Shown piece by piece: positions 25,573-34,249 of a DNA stretch of 64,000 bases. The first letter of the stretch is position 1; the number at the start of each line of letters is the position of its first letter. The position numbers and the translations under genes were made by a program. Location: the IMG/VR virus record IMGVR_UViG_3300036790_000396, positions 82,945 through 146,944 of that record. One strand, given 5' to 3'. The stretch is from a virus. The notes under the pieces were generated by a model. That model was not told where the DNA came from, did not search any database, and saw only the letters and a list, made by a program, of their open reading frames with translations.

Positions 25573-26178
25573 ATGGAGAACAGGAAGATGGCCCCTCAGG
25601 AACTGCTGGACGACATCGTCACCCTGAGCCGGGCCAAGGATCACCGCATGAACGCCGCGCAGGTCTCCGGCAAGCCGATGACCCTGGTCAGCGCGGAGTC
25701 CGTCCTGGCGTACCTGAGGGGGCGCGAATGGCGCGAGGGCGTTTCCCCCGCGGAGCGCGAGTCCCTCGGCGCGAGGATCGAGGGGCGTCACTTTCCCGTC
25801 CCGGGCATCCCTGCGGCACCGCAGCCGGCCCCGGCCTTCGATTCCCGGCGCATCGGCCGCGAGGGAATCTTCGTCGTGGAGAAGGACGGCGAGATGAAGG
25901 TCTACAAGGTGCTGCGCTCGCAGTACTCAGGGCACTGGCAGGCGAAGCTGTTCATCCCGCCGGAGGCGAAGGGCGGGCGTGGCACCTGGGAGTACGCCAG
26001 GGGCATGATGAGCGTCCTGCGCGAGGGCCACCGCATGACGCCCGCGCAGTCGCTGCGCTACGAGGCGCTGTACGGCTACCCGGTGTGCACCCGCTGCGGG
26101 GCCCCGCTGGAGAACGACGAGTCCCGGGAGCGCCGCTACGGCCCGGTGTGCTGGGGCAAGAAAGACGACATGGACTGA
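25573..26178 (+). CDS. Protein with C-terminal DUF6011-like zinc finger, 201 aa
   Basis: Starts MENRKMAPQELLDDIVTL. The C-terminus has CTRCGAPLENDESRERRYG followed by PVCW, the pattern of the actinobacterial DUF6011 zinc finger. The middle (residues 95-150) looks like an ordered domain (EGIFVVEKDGEMKVYKVL). In phages such proteins are usually accessory; the function is unknown. A perfect 14-bp terminator follows. Confidence 0.65.
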   Translation: MENRKMAPQELLDDIVTLSRAKDHRMNAAQVSGKPMTLVSAESVLAYLRGREWREGVSPAERESLGARIEGRHFPVPGIPAAPQPAPAFDSRRIGREGIFVVEKDGEMKVYKVLRSQYSGHWQAKLFIPPEAKGGRGTWEYARGMMSVLREGHRMTPAQSLRYEALYGYPVCTRCGAPLENDESRERRYGPVCWGKKDDMD

Positions 26179-26188
26179 CCCGGCATAG

Positions 26189-26236
26189 GGGGATGTCGCC
26201 CGATTTCAGCGTTCCGGGCGACATCCCCTGATCTTT
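26189..26236 (+). terminator. Strong intrinsic terminator
   Basis: A perfect 14-bp stem (GGGGATGTCGCCCG and its complement) followed by ATCTTTT. Confidence 0.85.
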
Positions 26237-26291
26237 TAGGCTATGCTGCCGGGCAGAAGGTAATTTTCCTTAGGTTCCTTAGGAGGAATCA

Positions 26292-26537
26292 GTGTCTTCC
26301 GCGTCCCCGAATCCCGAGCCCCTGCTGACCCCGGCGGAGGTCGCTGCCCGTTTCAGGGTAGATCCGAAGACTGTCACCCGCTGGGCGAAGGCCGGGCGGA
26401 TCACGTCCATCCGCACCCTCGGGGGCCACCGGCGCTACCGGGAGTCCGAGATCATCGCGCTTCTCAGCGGTGCCGCGCAGGCTCAGATCGCCTCCGACGT
26501 CCAGGCCGCCAACGCCGCGGTCTTCGGCCGCTCCTGA
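26292..26537 (+). CDS. bldC: BldC-like MerR-type DNA-binding regulator, 81 aa
   Basis: In Streptomyces, BldC is a small winged-helix regulator that holds back sporulation genes. This protein has the same size and core: LLTPAEVAARFRVDPKTV, then TRWAKAGRITSIRTLGG and HRRYRESE, which is nearly the host sequence. Start GTG 26292 after TAGGAGGAATCA. It sits alone between two terminators, so it is its own transcription unit. It could alter host development or regulate phage genes. Family call is secure; the role is inferred. Confidence 0.9.
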   Translation: MSSASPNPEPLLTPAEVAARFRVDPKTVTRWAKAGRITSIRTLGGHRRYRESEIIALLSGAAQAQIASDVQAANAAVFGRS

Positions 26538-26541
26538 TCAT

Positions 26542-26579
26542 CCCGGCTCCCGCCGCCCTGCACGGCGGCGGGAGCCGGG
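26542..26579 (+). terminator. Long GC hairpin, probable terminator
   Basis: A 16-bp perfect stem starting CCCGGCTCCCGCCGCC follows the BldC-like gene. No clear T-run, so termination may be inefficient. Confidence 0.6.
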
Positions 26580-26604
26580 GCATCCCCCGGCACGAGAAAG
26601 GTAC

Positions 26605-27489
26605 ATGATGAGCGAGGCTCCTCCCGTCCGGTTCGCCGGCCCCCTCCAGCTGGCTCCCCCTGCCGCTGTTCCCGCTGATCCCGAGGACTCGCGTGCGGTC
26701 CTCATGACCGTCACGCCCGAGACCGCCGCCCGCTGGCTGTCCCTGGACGTGCTGCGGCGTCCCGTCCGCAAGTCCAAGCTGGTCGAGTTCGCCCGCGACA
26801 TGCGCGGCGGCAGCTGGGTGCTCAACGGCGAGACGATCAAGCGCGCGCTGGACGGCGGCGTGCTCGACGGCATCCACCGTCTCGCCGCCGTTGCCGAGTC
26901 CGGCGTCTCCATCCGCTCCTGGGTCATCGAAGGGCTGCCGCCCGAAGTGCAGTCCACCATCGATACCGGTTCCCCTCGCACCATGAGCGACCAGCTTCAC
27001 ATGCGCGGAGTGCCCAACTCGGTGCTGCTGGCCGCGATCACCAAGCGCGGCTGGCGCTGGCTGCAGGGTCACCGGGGCAGCGGCGGTCCCACTCCCACGC
27101 ACACTGAGATGGACCTGATGATCGCCACCGTCCCGGTGCTCGCCGAGGCGACCGCCTACGCGCAGCAGGCGCGCCGGGACTTCCCGATGATCAGGGCATC
27201 GGTCTACGGCACCGCCTACCTGATCTTCTCCGCCGTCTCCAGCATCGCGGCCCGCGCCTTCCTCGAAATGGTGTCCACCGGGGAAAGCCTGCACAAGGGC
27301 GACCGGGCCCTCGCGGTGCGCAACCGCATGATCCAGGCCGCCAAGCAGGGCGAGCGCAGGCTGAACGAGCACGAGCAGCTCGCCCTCATCATCATGGGCT
27401 GGAACGCCTGGCGCGACGAGCGCTCCCTCGCGCACGTCCAGCTCCCCGCCGGCGGCCTGAAGGCCGTCAACTTCCCCGAGCCGAAGTAG
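26605..27489 (+). CDS. ParB-N-like (ParB/Srx-fold) protein, 294 aa
   Basis: Starts MMSEAPPVRFAGPLQLAP. Residues 30-130 match the pattern of ParB-like N-terminal domains found in actinobacterial phages: a WLSLDV..NRPV-type start, MRGGSWVLNGETI, then LDGIHRLAAVAESG and a following TIDTGSPRTMSDQL. The C-terminal half is helical. Such domains bind or hydrolyse nucleotides, or bind DNA; no segregation partner is seen, so a partition role is not supported. Confidence 0.65.
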   Translation: MMSEAPPVRFAGPLQLAPPAAVPADPEDSRAVLMTVTPETAARWLSLDVLRRPVRKSKLVEFARDMRGGSWVLNGETIKRALDGGVLDGIHRLAAVAESGVSIRSWVIEGLPPEVQSTIDTGSPRTMSDQLHMRGVPNSVLLAAITKRGWRWLQGHRGSGGPTPTHTEMDLMIATVPVLAEATAYAQQARRDFPMIRASVYGTAYLIFSAVSSIAARAFLEMVSTGESLHKGDRALAVRNRMIQAAKQGERRLNEHEQLALIIMGWNAWRDERSLAHVQLPAGGLKAVNFPEPK

Positions 27490-27515
27490 CCGCGGGGATC
27501 ACCGGGGGAGCGGTC

Positions 27516-27785
27516 GTGTTCCTGGCCGGGATCCTCATCGGGCGCTACGGCCCGTGGCGCAGGAGCCCGCAGCCGCAGGAGAACGGCCCCTCCTGCGGCT
27601 GCGGCCACCACCTGTCGTTCCACGAGAACGGCACCGGCCGCTGCCGTTTCGAGAAGCGCGGCAGGGCGGCCAGCTACGACAGGGGCAGCCGCCCTGTCGG
27701 GTGGGATACGGAACGCTGCGGCTGCCAGCATTACAGCGGCCCGGAGCCGTATCCCGAGTACTACGCTCGGGACATCTCGTCCTGA
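27516..27785 (+). CDS. Cys/His-rich small protein, 89 aa
   Basis: GTG 27516 gives MFLAGILIGRYGPWRR, a short hydrophobic N-terminus. Then CGCGHHLSFHENGTGRC and CGCQHY form a likely zinc site of a type frequent in Streptomyces proteins. Function unknown. Confidence 0.6.
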   Translation: MFLAGILIGRYGPWRRSPQPQENGPSCGCGHHLSFHENGTGRCRFEKRGRAASYDRGSRPVGWDTERCGCQHYSGPEPYPEYYARDISS

Positions 27786-27835
27786 GGGGGTGAGGCCGCT
27801 GTATCCCGTAGGTGACACGGCGCCCCTGTTAGCCG

Positions 27836-27871
27836 GCCTCCGTCCCTCGGAAGAACAGAGGGACGGAGGCC
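27836..27871 (+). terminator. Hairpin with GTTTTC tail just before 27878
   Basis: GAGGGACGGAGGCC pairs with its complement upstream around the loop GGAAGAACA; GTTTTC follows, then the ATG. It shares its loop with the leader at 14252, so it may regulate the next gene rather than only terminate. Confidence 0.55.
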
Positions 27872-27877
27872 GTTTTC

Positions 27878-28795
27878 ATGTCGCTGACCAAGTACGCCAG
27901 CCTGGAGCTGCTGGAGGCGTGGCGCGTGCCCGCGAAGGCGACGCCGCGCGGGCTGTCCAAGGCGGCGCACCGCGTCGACTTCGAGTACACGCCGCGGCCC
28001 GGCTACCTCGCGTACTGTTGCCATGTGAGAGACAGCAACAAGGGAAAAAGCTGCACGGGGCCCGGGTGCCTTCGGGAAGCAAAATGCAAGGGTCTTTGCC
28101 TTGCTCATTACACTCAGCGGAGATCTGGAAAAGATCTTTCCGTGATCCGCGTTCGTGCAAAAAATGCTACGGACTCCTGCGTATTTCCCGGATGCGATCG
28201 TCCCCATTTTGCTAAAGAATACTGCAAATCCCACTATCATCAGCGGCAGCGTCACGGAGAAGTAACAGTATTTCGTCAGTTCTTGGAAATTTGTTCTTTT
28301 CCTGGATGCGATCGTGGTCACTCTGCGCATGGATACTGCGACGGGCATGCGATTCAGCTGCGGAAGGGAAAGGAGCTGTCTCCCCTCCGGGCTCGCCAGA
28401 AGGGCCGTGTATGCACAGTAGACGGCTGCAGCGATCCTTACCTTGCCCGCGGCTTCTGCGCAGTTCATTATAACCAGTGGCACTGGGCTGAATCGGAAGA
28501 GGGACGCGAGGCTCGAAAACGTGCTTTCCACAAGCGACGTGCTATTAAGGCATCTGCCGAGACAAGACTGATCTCTTCTCGCGAATGGAAGCGCCTGGTC
28601 AATCGTTACCAGGGGAAATGTGCTTATTGCAGGAAGGCCCCGTGGAATCATCGTGAGCACATAATTCCCCTAAGCCGCGGTGGAAGGGAATCGATCGGGA
28701 ACCTGCTTCCGTGCTGCGAGAGATGCAACACGTCTAAGCACAATAAGCTTCTCTCTGAGTGGAGGTACGGTGCTTCGCAAGTACGCATCGCTTGA
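27878..28795 (+). CDS. HNH homing endonuclease fused to the first 44 codons of the prohead protease gene, 305 aa
   Basis: Residues 1-44 (MSLTKYASLELLEAWRVP ... PGYL) are the start of the target protein, repeated in recoded form in the next gene. The rest is foreign and AT-richer. Four Cys/His repeats follow (CTGPGC...C..H, CVFPGC...C..H, CSFPGC...C..H, CTVDGC...C..H), probably zinc fingers for DNA binding. The C-terminus is a classic HNH nuclease: CAYC, REHIIPLSRGG, and CERCN. This enzyme would cut the intact target gene. It overlaps the new start of the target by 26 nt. Confidence 0.85.
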   Translation: MSLTKYASLELLEAWRVPAKATPRGLSKAAHRVDFEYTPRPGYLAYCCHVRDSNKGKSCTGPGCLREAKCKGLCLAHYTQRRSGKDLSVIRVRAKNATDSCVFPGCDRPHFAKEYCKSHYHQRQRHGEVTVFRQFLEICSFPGCDRGHSAHGYCDGHAIQLRKGKELSPLRARQKGRVCTVDGCSDPYLARGFCAVHYNQWHWAESEEGREARKRAFHKRRAIKASAETRLISSREWKRLVNRYQGKCAYCRKAPWNHREHIIPLSRGGRESIGNLLPCCERCNTSKHNKLLSEWRYGASQVRIA

Positions 28796-31700
28796 GGTAC
28801 TGGAGGCGTGGCGTCAGACATCTTCTGCTGCTATGTCGAAAACTGCTCATAGAGTAGATTTTTCGTACATTCCACGTAAAGGATACTTGTACGTCCGCTC
28901 CCGGGCTATCTCCTCGCGCACCAACGACAACCACGACACGTTCGAGGCCCCGGAGATCGAGCAGGGCTACCGGACTTTCCTCGGAAAGCCCGCCTTCGTG
29001 AATCACCGTAACAGCAACCACCGCCGTGCCCGCGGCGTCATCGTGGCCGTGGCGCTGCACCGGGACCGCAACCCTGACGGCTCCCCCGACACCTGGGTCG
29101 AGGCACTGCACGAGCTGGACGCGGTGCGGTTCCCCAAGCTGGCGAAGGCGATCATCGAGGGCCGCGTCAACCGCACCTCGATGGGCGTCGACTGCGAGTA
29201 CTCCACCTGCTCCGCGTGCGGCAACCGGGCCACCAACCCTGCTGAGTACTGTGCTCATCTTCCGGCTCGCAAGGGGCTGAAGATCAGGCAGCGTAACAAT
29301 GAGACGGGGAAACTGGAAGAGAAGCTTATTCATGAAATATGTGCTGGTCTTACATTTTTCGAGAACAGTTTTCTCGTAGAGGATCCTGCCGACCCAACTG
29401 CCCATGTTTTGGACAAGCCGGACGACAGGGGCATGAAAATAAATGCCTCACGTCACGTGCTTCCAGGTGCGCCCCATGCGGATGCAGTTGACCGAGGAAA
29501 CGGAAACGCCGTACCGGCGCGCTATGTCAGCGAGCGTGAGCGCCCCGGAACCCCGGTTCATCCAGTCCTTGCCCGTCGCGACCTGAGGCAGCAGTTCACG
29601 CTTGATGATCCGGACATCCTCTTCGGTCAGCCTGCGGTTGGGATGAGTCGCCCCGCGAGCGTGCCGTTCTTTGGACACCATGTCAGCGACGTTGTCGGCC
29701 CGCGTGCCGAGGAACCAGTGCATCGGGTTCATGCACGGCGGCCAGTCACAGCGGTGGAGTACCCCCAGGCGCGCAGGGATCGGGCCGCGAATCAGCGCCC
29801 ATCCGTATCTCGATCCCAGGACACTTCTGCGGTCCGTGCCCGACAGCGTGAACCGCGGGTAGCCGGTCCTGAAGAATCCTCCCGTCCACGGATTGCAGAA
29901 TCCCGGTCCGGGCGTGAAGTCGATTTTCGACAGGAAGCGCTCGATCTCGGACTCAGTGCTCGCGAAGCGTCCGTCTACCAGCGATCGTTCCATGGACGTG
30001 ATTCTATCAATAATCCTAGGCAGGCCCGCTACCTCACCATGGATGAGGCCCGCGCTGCGGGCCGCGAGGCCATCCGGCGGCAGGCGGAGGATCCCCGCTT
30101 CGACGGCGTCGGCCTGAAGCAGGACGATGACGGCTGGTACGTGCGCACGCACCGGGCGCGCAGCCGTTCCCATCCCGTCCCGGAGGCGATCCCCGCGAAG
30201 GACATCGAGTTCATCCGCTCTACCGGGTCCCGCCGCACCGCCCGCAACGAGGAGGGCGGCGAGATGCCGGTAGTCCCCTCCAGCCGCCTCCCCCGGGTGA
30301 GCCTCCCCGAGTCCCGGAGCAGCTATGAACAGGCCGGCGACTTCCTGGATAACCTGCTGGGCAACGTGGGAAATCCGGACGCGGCTGAGTGGAGGCCGTC
30401 CTATCCCACCCGCGGCTGGGACGACGAGCGCCAGCCCAGGCTGCACGAGGAGCTGCGCAAGTCGCGCGAGCGCAACCTCCGGCGCGACATTGACGATGAC
30501 AGCGGCGAGGGCCTGGCCAGCAAGCTCGACCGCCCGGAGCAGTGGGAGCACCAGATCGAGCACGGCCTCCCGGAAAGCCTGTTCGGTGCCGGCGTGCACG
30601 TCACGCACGATTTCAGGGACGATCCCGAGGGCTTCCTCCGCGACCGGTGGAACATGCGCGCCTTCCCGTACCGCGACCCGGGCGGCACCGGCCCCGGAGG
30701 CCTGAAGCCGTCGAACAAGTGGGTCCGCAAGACCTGGCAGCGGGCAGTCGGCCCGCTGGCCTGCGACCACCCCGGCTGCCCGCCCTGGGAGCACCGGGGG
30801 CCGCGCCCTCAGGCATCGCTGCGTACCGCTGACCGGGACGATGATTACTTCTACGACGAGGACGACGATCAGCACCCGGATGAGCTGCCGAGCCGCCGGG
30901 ACTGGCGCCGGGAGGATGACGTGACCCGCAGCGAGTCCTACCCCTATTCGCCCTCTCCCGGCTCGGAGGGGCGCGACGACCTGGCGGGCTCCCGCACCCG
31001 CGGGCGCCGCGCCGCCGAGTCGTGGGACGGCTTCCCCGACGTGCGCCCCGCTCCGCCGTCCGGCCCGCGCCTGTCCAGCCGTGTCGCGGCTGCCGGGGAC
31101 AGCTGGGAGCCTGATCAGTGCCCGGAGTGCGGCGAGGGCTGGACCGAGGGCAGCTCGCGTTTCGATGACTCAGACTCGCAGTGCCTGAACTGCGGTACCC
31201 GTTACAATGCTTTTTCCGGGGCTCCGCTCAGCGATGACGAGATTGCCGTTAATGATGCTGCGATGGCCAACGAGCAGCAGAAGCGCGAGGACACGCGCTC
31301 CGGGCAGGAACTGTGGAGGAAAGTCCACCCGGGCCCCGGGCACGAGTACTCCTATAACCCGGCCGGCGACAATGCCCCGCTGGAGATGATGAATGACCTG
31401 CAGGACCAGGAGAACCAGGACAAGAGCGGACCGCTGCGGCTGAACCCGAGGCTTCCCTCCTACGAGAAGATGATGCGCCGCCGGCGCGAGCGCGCCATCC
31501 AGCAGTGGCCGTCCCATCAGGAGGTCCCCGTCGCCCCTCCGGGGACGGAGAGGCTGTCCAGCCGCATGGCGAAAGGGCGCCATGACTACCGGATGATGCA
31601 CCAGGCTCCCGACCGGCACAGCGGCGTTCCCTATCACGAGGCGAGCGGCGCGGACCCGGATGACCTGGTCACGATCTACCGGGGAGTGCCCCGGAACGTG

Positions 31701-34076
31701 AAGACGATTCACCGCGGCGACTGGGTGACCACCGATCCGGCCTACGCCCACCAGCACGGGCGCCACAACTCCGACCCATCGAAAGACTGGCCGGTGCTGC
31801 AGGCGGACGTTCCTGCGCGGCACCTGTACTGGGACGAGAACGACGAGAACGAGATCGGCTACCAGGGGCCGCACCTGGGCCAGCGTGACGTGAGCTACCA
31901 CGAGGAAGACCCGGATGATGTCCCGGGCGCTGCCGATCCTGATGCGTGGCGCGGGCATTTCGCCTCCGTGCGCCGCCGCGCGGACATCTCCGACGACGAG
32001 ATCCGCCGCGGCCTGAACCTCCCCGGCTCCCGCGAGGAGGAGCACCAGGAGGACGTGCGCGACAAGGTGAACGGCCTCTTCGGCCCGCTGCACGAGGACT
32101 ACGGCGGCCAGGAGAACTACAACCTCGCCCGGCAGAACGACACGATGACGGACCTGCAGCGCCGCTTCGAGGGCGGCCGGGGCAGGTTCGCCTTCGACGA
32201 GGAGGGGGACCCCTACTACGAGGCCCGGCACCCGTCCGGCTGGAGGGCCCGTGTCTACACCGACCAGAGCGGCGAGGCCCAGGTCCACCACGACGCGACC
32301 GGCGACGAGGCCCACGACGTGATGGACATCGGCGAGTGGGGGCCGCAGGGTCACCGCCTGTCAGAGACCTACGGCCCCGCCGATCTTGACCGTGATCTCG
32401 CCGCGTGGCACGGCGATGACGGCGAGGAGGGGTACCGGGCGCACCTGGAGCAGGAGGACCCGCGCATCCGCCGGCGGAAGCGCCGTCATCAGGGCGCGCG
32501 CCGTACCGCCGCCGACCAGCCGCCGCGGATGCCCCCGCCCGTCGACACGCTGCGCCCCGACAAGTGCCCCGTCTGCGGGGACAGCGACGTGTTCAAGGGC
32601 CAGCGCTGCTCCGTGTGCGGGTTCGTCGCGCCGCCGGACATCTTCCGCGATCCCGACACCCAGCAGGCCGCGCAGAACCACCAGATGCTCGAAGAGGGCA
32701 AGGTCCCCCTCGGCATGCCGGAGGGGCCCGCCGACGAGGAGCAGGTCGGCTCCGGCCAGGACGCTGACGACCAGCTGCTGCACCCTGACCAGATCGCCCC
32801 CGACGGCGTCCCCGGCGTGCAGCCCGGCAGCAGCCAGCCCGAGAACGGCCCCCTCGGCGGCGGCCAGGACGAGGGCCTCGTCGATCCCTCCCGCGTGAGC
32901 GCCCAGGGCGACGTCCCCGAGGAGGACGAGGAGCAGGCGGCGCAGCAGGAGACGGACGAGGGAGAGCAGCAGGCGGCGGAAGGACAGGCCGAGGAGGAAG
33001 AGGGAGCGGCCCGCGCCGACGAGGCGCAGGCAGCCGCAGCGGGGGAGCAGGAGGCCGAGGACGCTGACGCGGATGCCTCGCCCCGGAAGGATCAGGACGA
33101 CGACCGCCCCGGAGGGAAACGCAGGATGGCTAAGCAGCAGCAGCGGCGGCAGGCACCGCCCCGGTCTCGCCAGGAGCCGCGGACTGCCGCGACTGCGGTG
33201 CTGGCCGCCCAGCAGGACACCATCCGCCGGCAGGCGGCCCAGATCCGCTCTCTCGCCGCGCAGATGAGCTTCCTCGCGGACCTCGCCGGGGTCCGGCCGC
33301 AGATGGAGCAGATCCGCCGGCAGGCCGACATGATGAACCCGGCCTCCCCCGTCCCGGACCCGCCGGAGCGGCCCCCGTACGAGACCACCGAGCAGGCGCT
33401 CCAGCCGGAGACGATGGGCGACGCGAGCCGCCCGGGCACCGAGCCCGGGTCGACGTCGCACGTGCCTGCCGCGATGACCACCACTTCCGTCACGCCGGGC
33501 GTCGAGATCCAGACGGCGCCGGCCTCCTACCTCGATGACGTCACCGCTCCCGTCCAGGGCACCAACCCGTCGGAAGACGGCGGCGTGCCGGTTGAGCAGC
33601 GGCGCATCGAGACCGATGTCCGGATTGACCCTGACCCGCTGAAGGCCCAGGGTCCGGGCATCGGGGGACTGGGCAGCGACGGCACCGCCTACCCGTGGGT
33701 GATCGCCGCCCGCGGCGGCATGCCGCGCACCGCCTCGCAGGCGGCGGCCTCGCAGGAGGATGAGCACGGGGCGCGCACGTTCGCCTCGATCCGCCTTGCC
33801 CGCGCCCGCGTCACCGCGGGGCTCGCCCGCGGCGACGAGCTGGAGGGCGCGGCCCTCATCGAGAAGGACGCGTCGCTGTCCCTGAGGGACATCGAGCGGG
33901 AGATCGGCACGCTGGAGAAGGTCGCCGCCGCGGCCCCGCCGCAGCGTCCCCGCGCCTCGCAGCGCACCGCCGCCCGGTCGGCGCCGTCGATGTCCGCGCC
34001 GCCGCAGCTGGCCCGCACGGCGAGCTACTCCGACCCGGGCGACCCGATGGACGCCTCGGACGTGTTCCTCGACTGA
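28770..34076 (+). CDS. Prohead protease fused to a giant low-complexity tail, 1768 aa
   Basis: Cleaves scaffold and head proteins during capsid maturation. Start GTG 28770, with GGAGG 4 nt upstream. The protease domain (residues about 30-170) has GKPAFVNHRNSN with the likely catalytic His and RTSMGVD with the likely Ser, followed by a CSACGN zinc-like insert, as in T4 gp21-type proteases. Residues about 226-411 are the antisense of an inserted endonuclease gene. After that come acidic linkers with RTA sites, two zinc ribbons (near 782 and 1263), and an IYRGVP...GDWVTTDPAYA segment near residue 968 that resembles another ADP-ribosyltransferase-like fold. Such a fusion may be self-processed. 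Confidence 0.7.
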   Translation: MLRKYASLEVLEAWRQTSSAAMSKTAHRVDFSYIPRKGYLYVRSRAISSRTNDNHDTFEAPEIEQGYRTFLGKPAFVNHRNSNHRRARGVIVAVALHRDRNPDGSPDTWVEALHELDAVRFPKLAKAIIEGRVNRTSMGVDCEYSTCSACGNRATNPAEYCAHLPARKGLKIRQRNNETGKLEEKLIHEICAGLTFFENSFLVEDPADPTAHVLDKPDDRGMKINASRHVLPGAPHADAVDRGNGNAVPARYVSERERPGTPVHPVLARRDLRQQFTLDDPDILFGQPAVGMSRPASVPFFGHHVSDVVGPRAEEPVHRVHARRPVTAVEYPQARRDRAANQRPSVSRSQDTSAVRARQREPRVAGPEESSRPRIAESRSGREVDFRQEALDLGLSAREASVYQRSFHGRDSINNPRQARYLTMDEARAAGREAIRRQAEDPRFDGVGLKQDDDGWYVRTHRARSRSHPVPEAIPAKDIEFIRSTGSRRTARNEEGGEMPVVPSSRLPRVSLPESRSSYEQAGDFLDNLLGNVGNPDAAEWRPSYPTRGWDDERQPRLHEELRKSRERNLRRDIDDDSGEGLASKLDRPEQWEHQIEHGLPESLFGAGVHVTHDFRDDPEGFLRDRWNMRAFPYRDPGGTGPGGLKPSNKWVRKTWQRAVGPLACDHPGCPPWEHRGPRPQASLRTADRDDDYFYDEDDDQHPDELPSRRDWRREDDVTRSESYPYSPSPGSEGRDDLAGSRTRGRRAAESWDGFPDVRPAPPSGPRLSSRVAAAGDSWEPDQCPECGEGWTEGSSRFDDSDSQCLNCGTRYNAFSGAPLSDDEIAVNDAAMANEQQKREDTRSGQELWRKVHPGPGHEYSYNPAGDNAPLEMMNDLQDQENQDKSGPLRLNPRLPSYEKMMRRRRERAIQQWPSHQEVPVAPPGTERLSSRMAKGRHDYRMMHQAPDRHSGVPYHEASGADPDDLVTIYRGVPRNVKTIHRGDWVTTDPAYAHQHGRHNSDPSKDWPVLQADVPARHLYWDENDENEIGYQGPHLGQRDVSYHEEDPDDVPGAADPDAWRGHFASVRRRADISDDEIRRGLNLPGSREEEHQEDVRDKVNGLFGPLHEDYGGQENYNLARQNDTMTDLQRRFEGGRGRFAFDEEGDPYYEARHPSGWRARVYTDQSGEAQVHHDATGDEAHDVMDIGEWGPQGHRLSETYGPADLDRDLAAWHGDDGEEGYRAHLEQEDPRIRRRKRRHQGARRTAADQPPRMPPPVDTLRPDKCPVCGDSDVFKGQRCSVCGFVAPPDIFRDPDTQQAAQNHQMLEEGKVPLGMPEGPADEEQVGSGQDADDQLLHPDQIAPDGVPGVQPGSSQPENGPLGGGQDEGLVDPSRVSAQGDVPEEDEEQAAQQETDEGEQQAAEGQAEEEEGAARADEAQAAAAGEQEAEDADADASPRKDQDDDRPGGKRRMAKQQQRRQAPPRSRQEPRTAATAVLAAQQDTIRRQAAQIRSLAAQMSFLADLAGVRPQMEQIRRQADMMNPASPVPDPPERPPYETTEQALQPETMGDASRPGTEPGSTSHVPAAMTTTSVTPGVEIQTAPASYLDDVTAPVQGTNPSEDGGVPVEQRRIETDVRIDPDPLKAQGPGIGGLGSDGTAYPWVIAARGGMPRTASQAAASQEDEHGARTFASIRLARARVTAGLARGDELEGAALIEKDASLSLRDIEREIGTLEKVAAAAPPQRPRASQRTAARSAPSMSAPPQLARTASYSDPGDPMDASDVFLD
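28779..28889 (+). repeat. Recoded second copy of the target gene's 5' end
   Basis: Encodes KYASLEVLEAWR...PRKGYL, matching 27890-28009 at the protein level, but with different codons (for example GCATCGCTTGAGGTA for Ala-Ser-Leu-Glu-Val). The copy lets the target gene restart after the insertion. Confidence 0.85.
29448..29993 (-). CDS. HNH endonuclease gene nested antisense in the prohead protease gene, 181 aa
   Basis: Starts MERSLVDGRFASTESEIE; has the CNPWTGG ... GYPRF segment, then HRCDWPPCMNPMHWFLGT, the HNH_3-type active site (HxxC....NP.HL-like). A C-terminal helix-turn-helix (LADIARRYGVSVSSVNCI) would add DNA binding. Its start is 7 nt after TAGAAT within a copy of the palindrome at 30005. 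The inserted block is a multiple of three and leaves the plus-strand frame open, so the host gene is not stopped. Confidence 0.8.
   Translation of the reverse strand: MERSLVDGRFASTESEIERFLSKIDFTPGPGFCNPWTGGFFRTGYPRFTLSGTDRRSVLGSRYGWALIRGPIPARLGVLHRCDWPPCMNPMHWFLGTRADNVADMVSKERHARGATHPNRRLTEEDVRIIKRELLPQVATGKDWMNRGSGALTLADIARRYGVSVSSVNCIRMGRTWKHVT
30005..30022 (-). promoter_or_regulatory. Palindromic motif, copy 6, for the nested HNH gene
   Basis: TATCAATAATCCTAGGCA on the plus strand; on the minus strand it leads to TAGAAT and, 7 nt later, ATG 29993. Confidence 0.6.
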
Positions 34077-34249
34077 TGGCGTGGTCCGTAACGGTCAGCG
34101 AGGACCTTCATGACGTGGTGCTGCCGTCCGGCCTGCGGGTGCAGGGCGGCGGCAGCGCCGTGCTGTCGGACCGGGAGTTCTCGCTGCTGCCGGAGGCGTC
34201 CCAGTTGTCCGGCGGCATTTTCTCCGCGGTGAGCCAGGTGACGTCGTGA
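34076..34249 (+). CDS. Small fibre-associated protein, 57 aa
   Basis: ATG overlaps the previous stop (TGATG). Reads MAWSVTVSEDLHDVVLP and SGLRVQGGGSAVLSD, clearly a paralogue of the first 40 residues of the next protein (DIVLPNGLRVQGGAVVVLSD). Coupled to it by a GTGA overlap. Probably a small tail or head-fibre component. Confidence 0.6.
   Translation: MAWSVTVSEDLHDVVLPSGLRVQGGGSAVLSDREFSLLPEASQLSGGIFSAVSQVTS

Noticed and set aside
26605-27489. A partition (ParAB) system
   Set aside because: Only a ParB-like N-terminal domain is present; there is no ParA or centromere-like repeat in the window.
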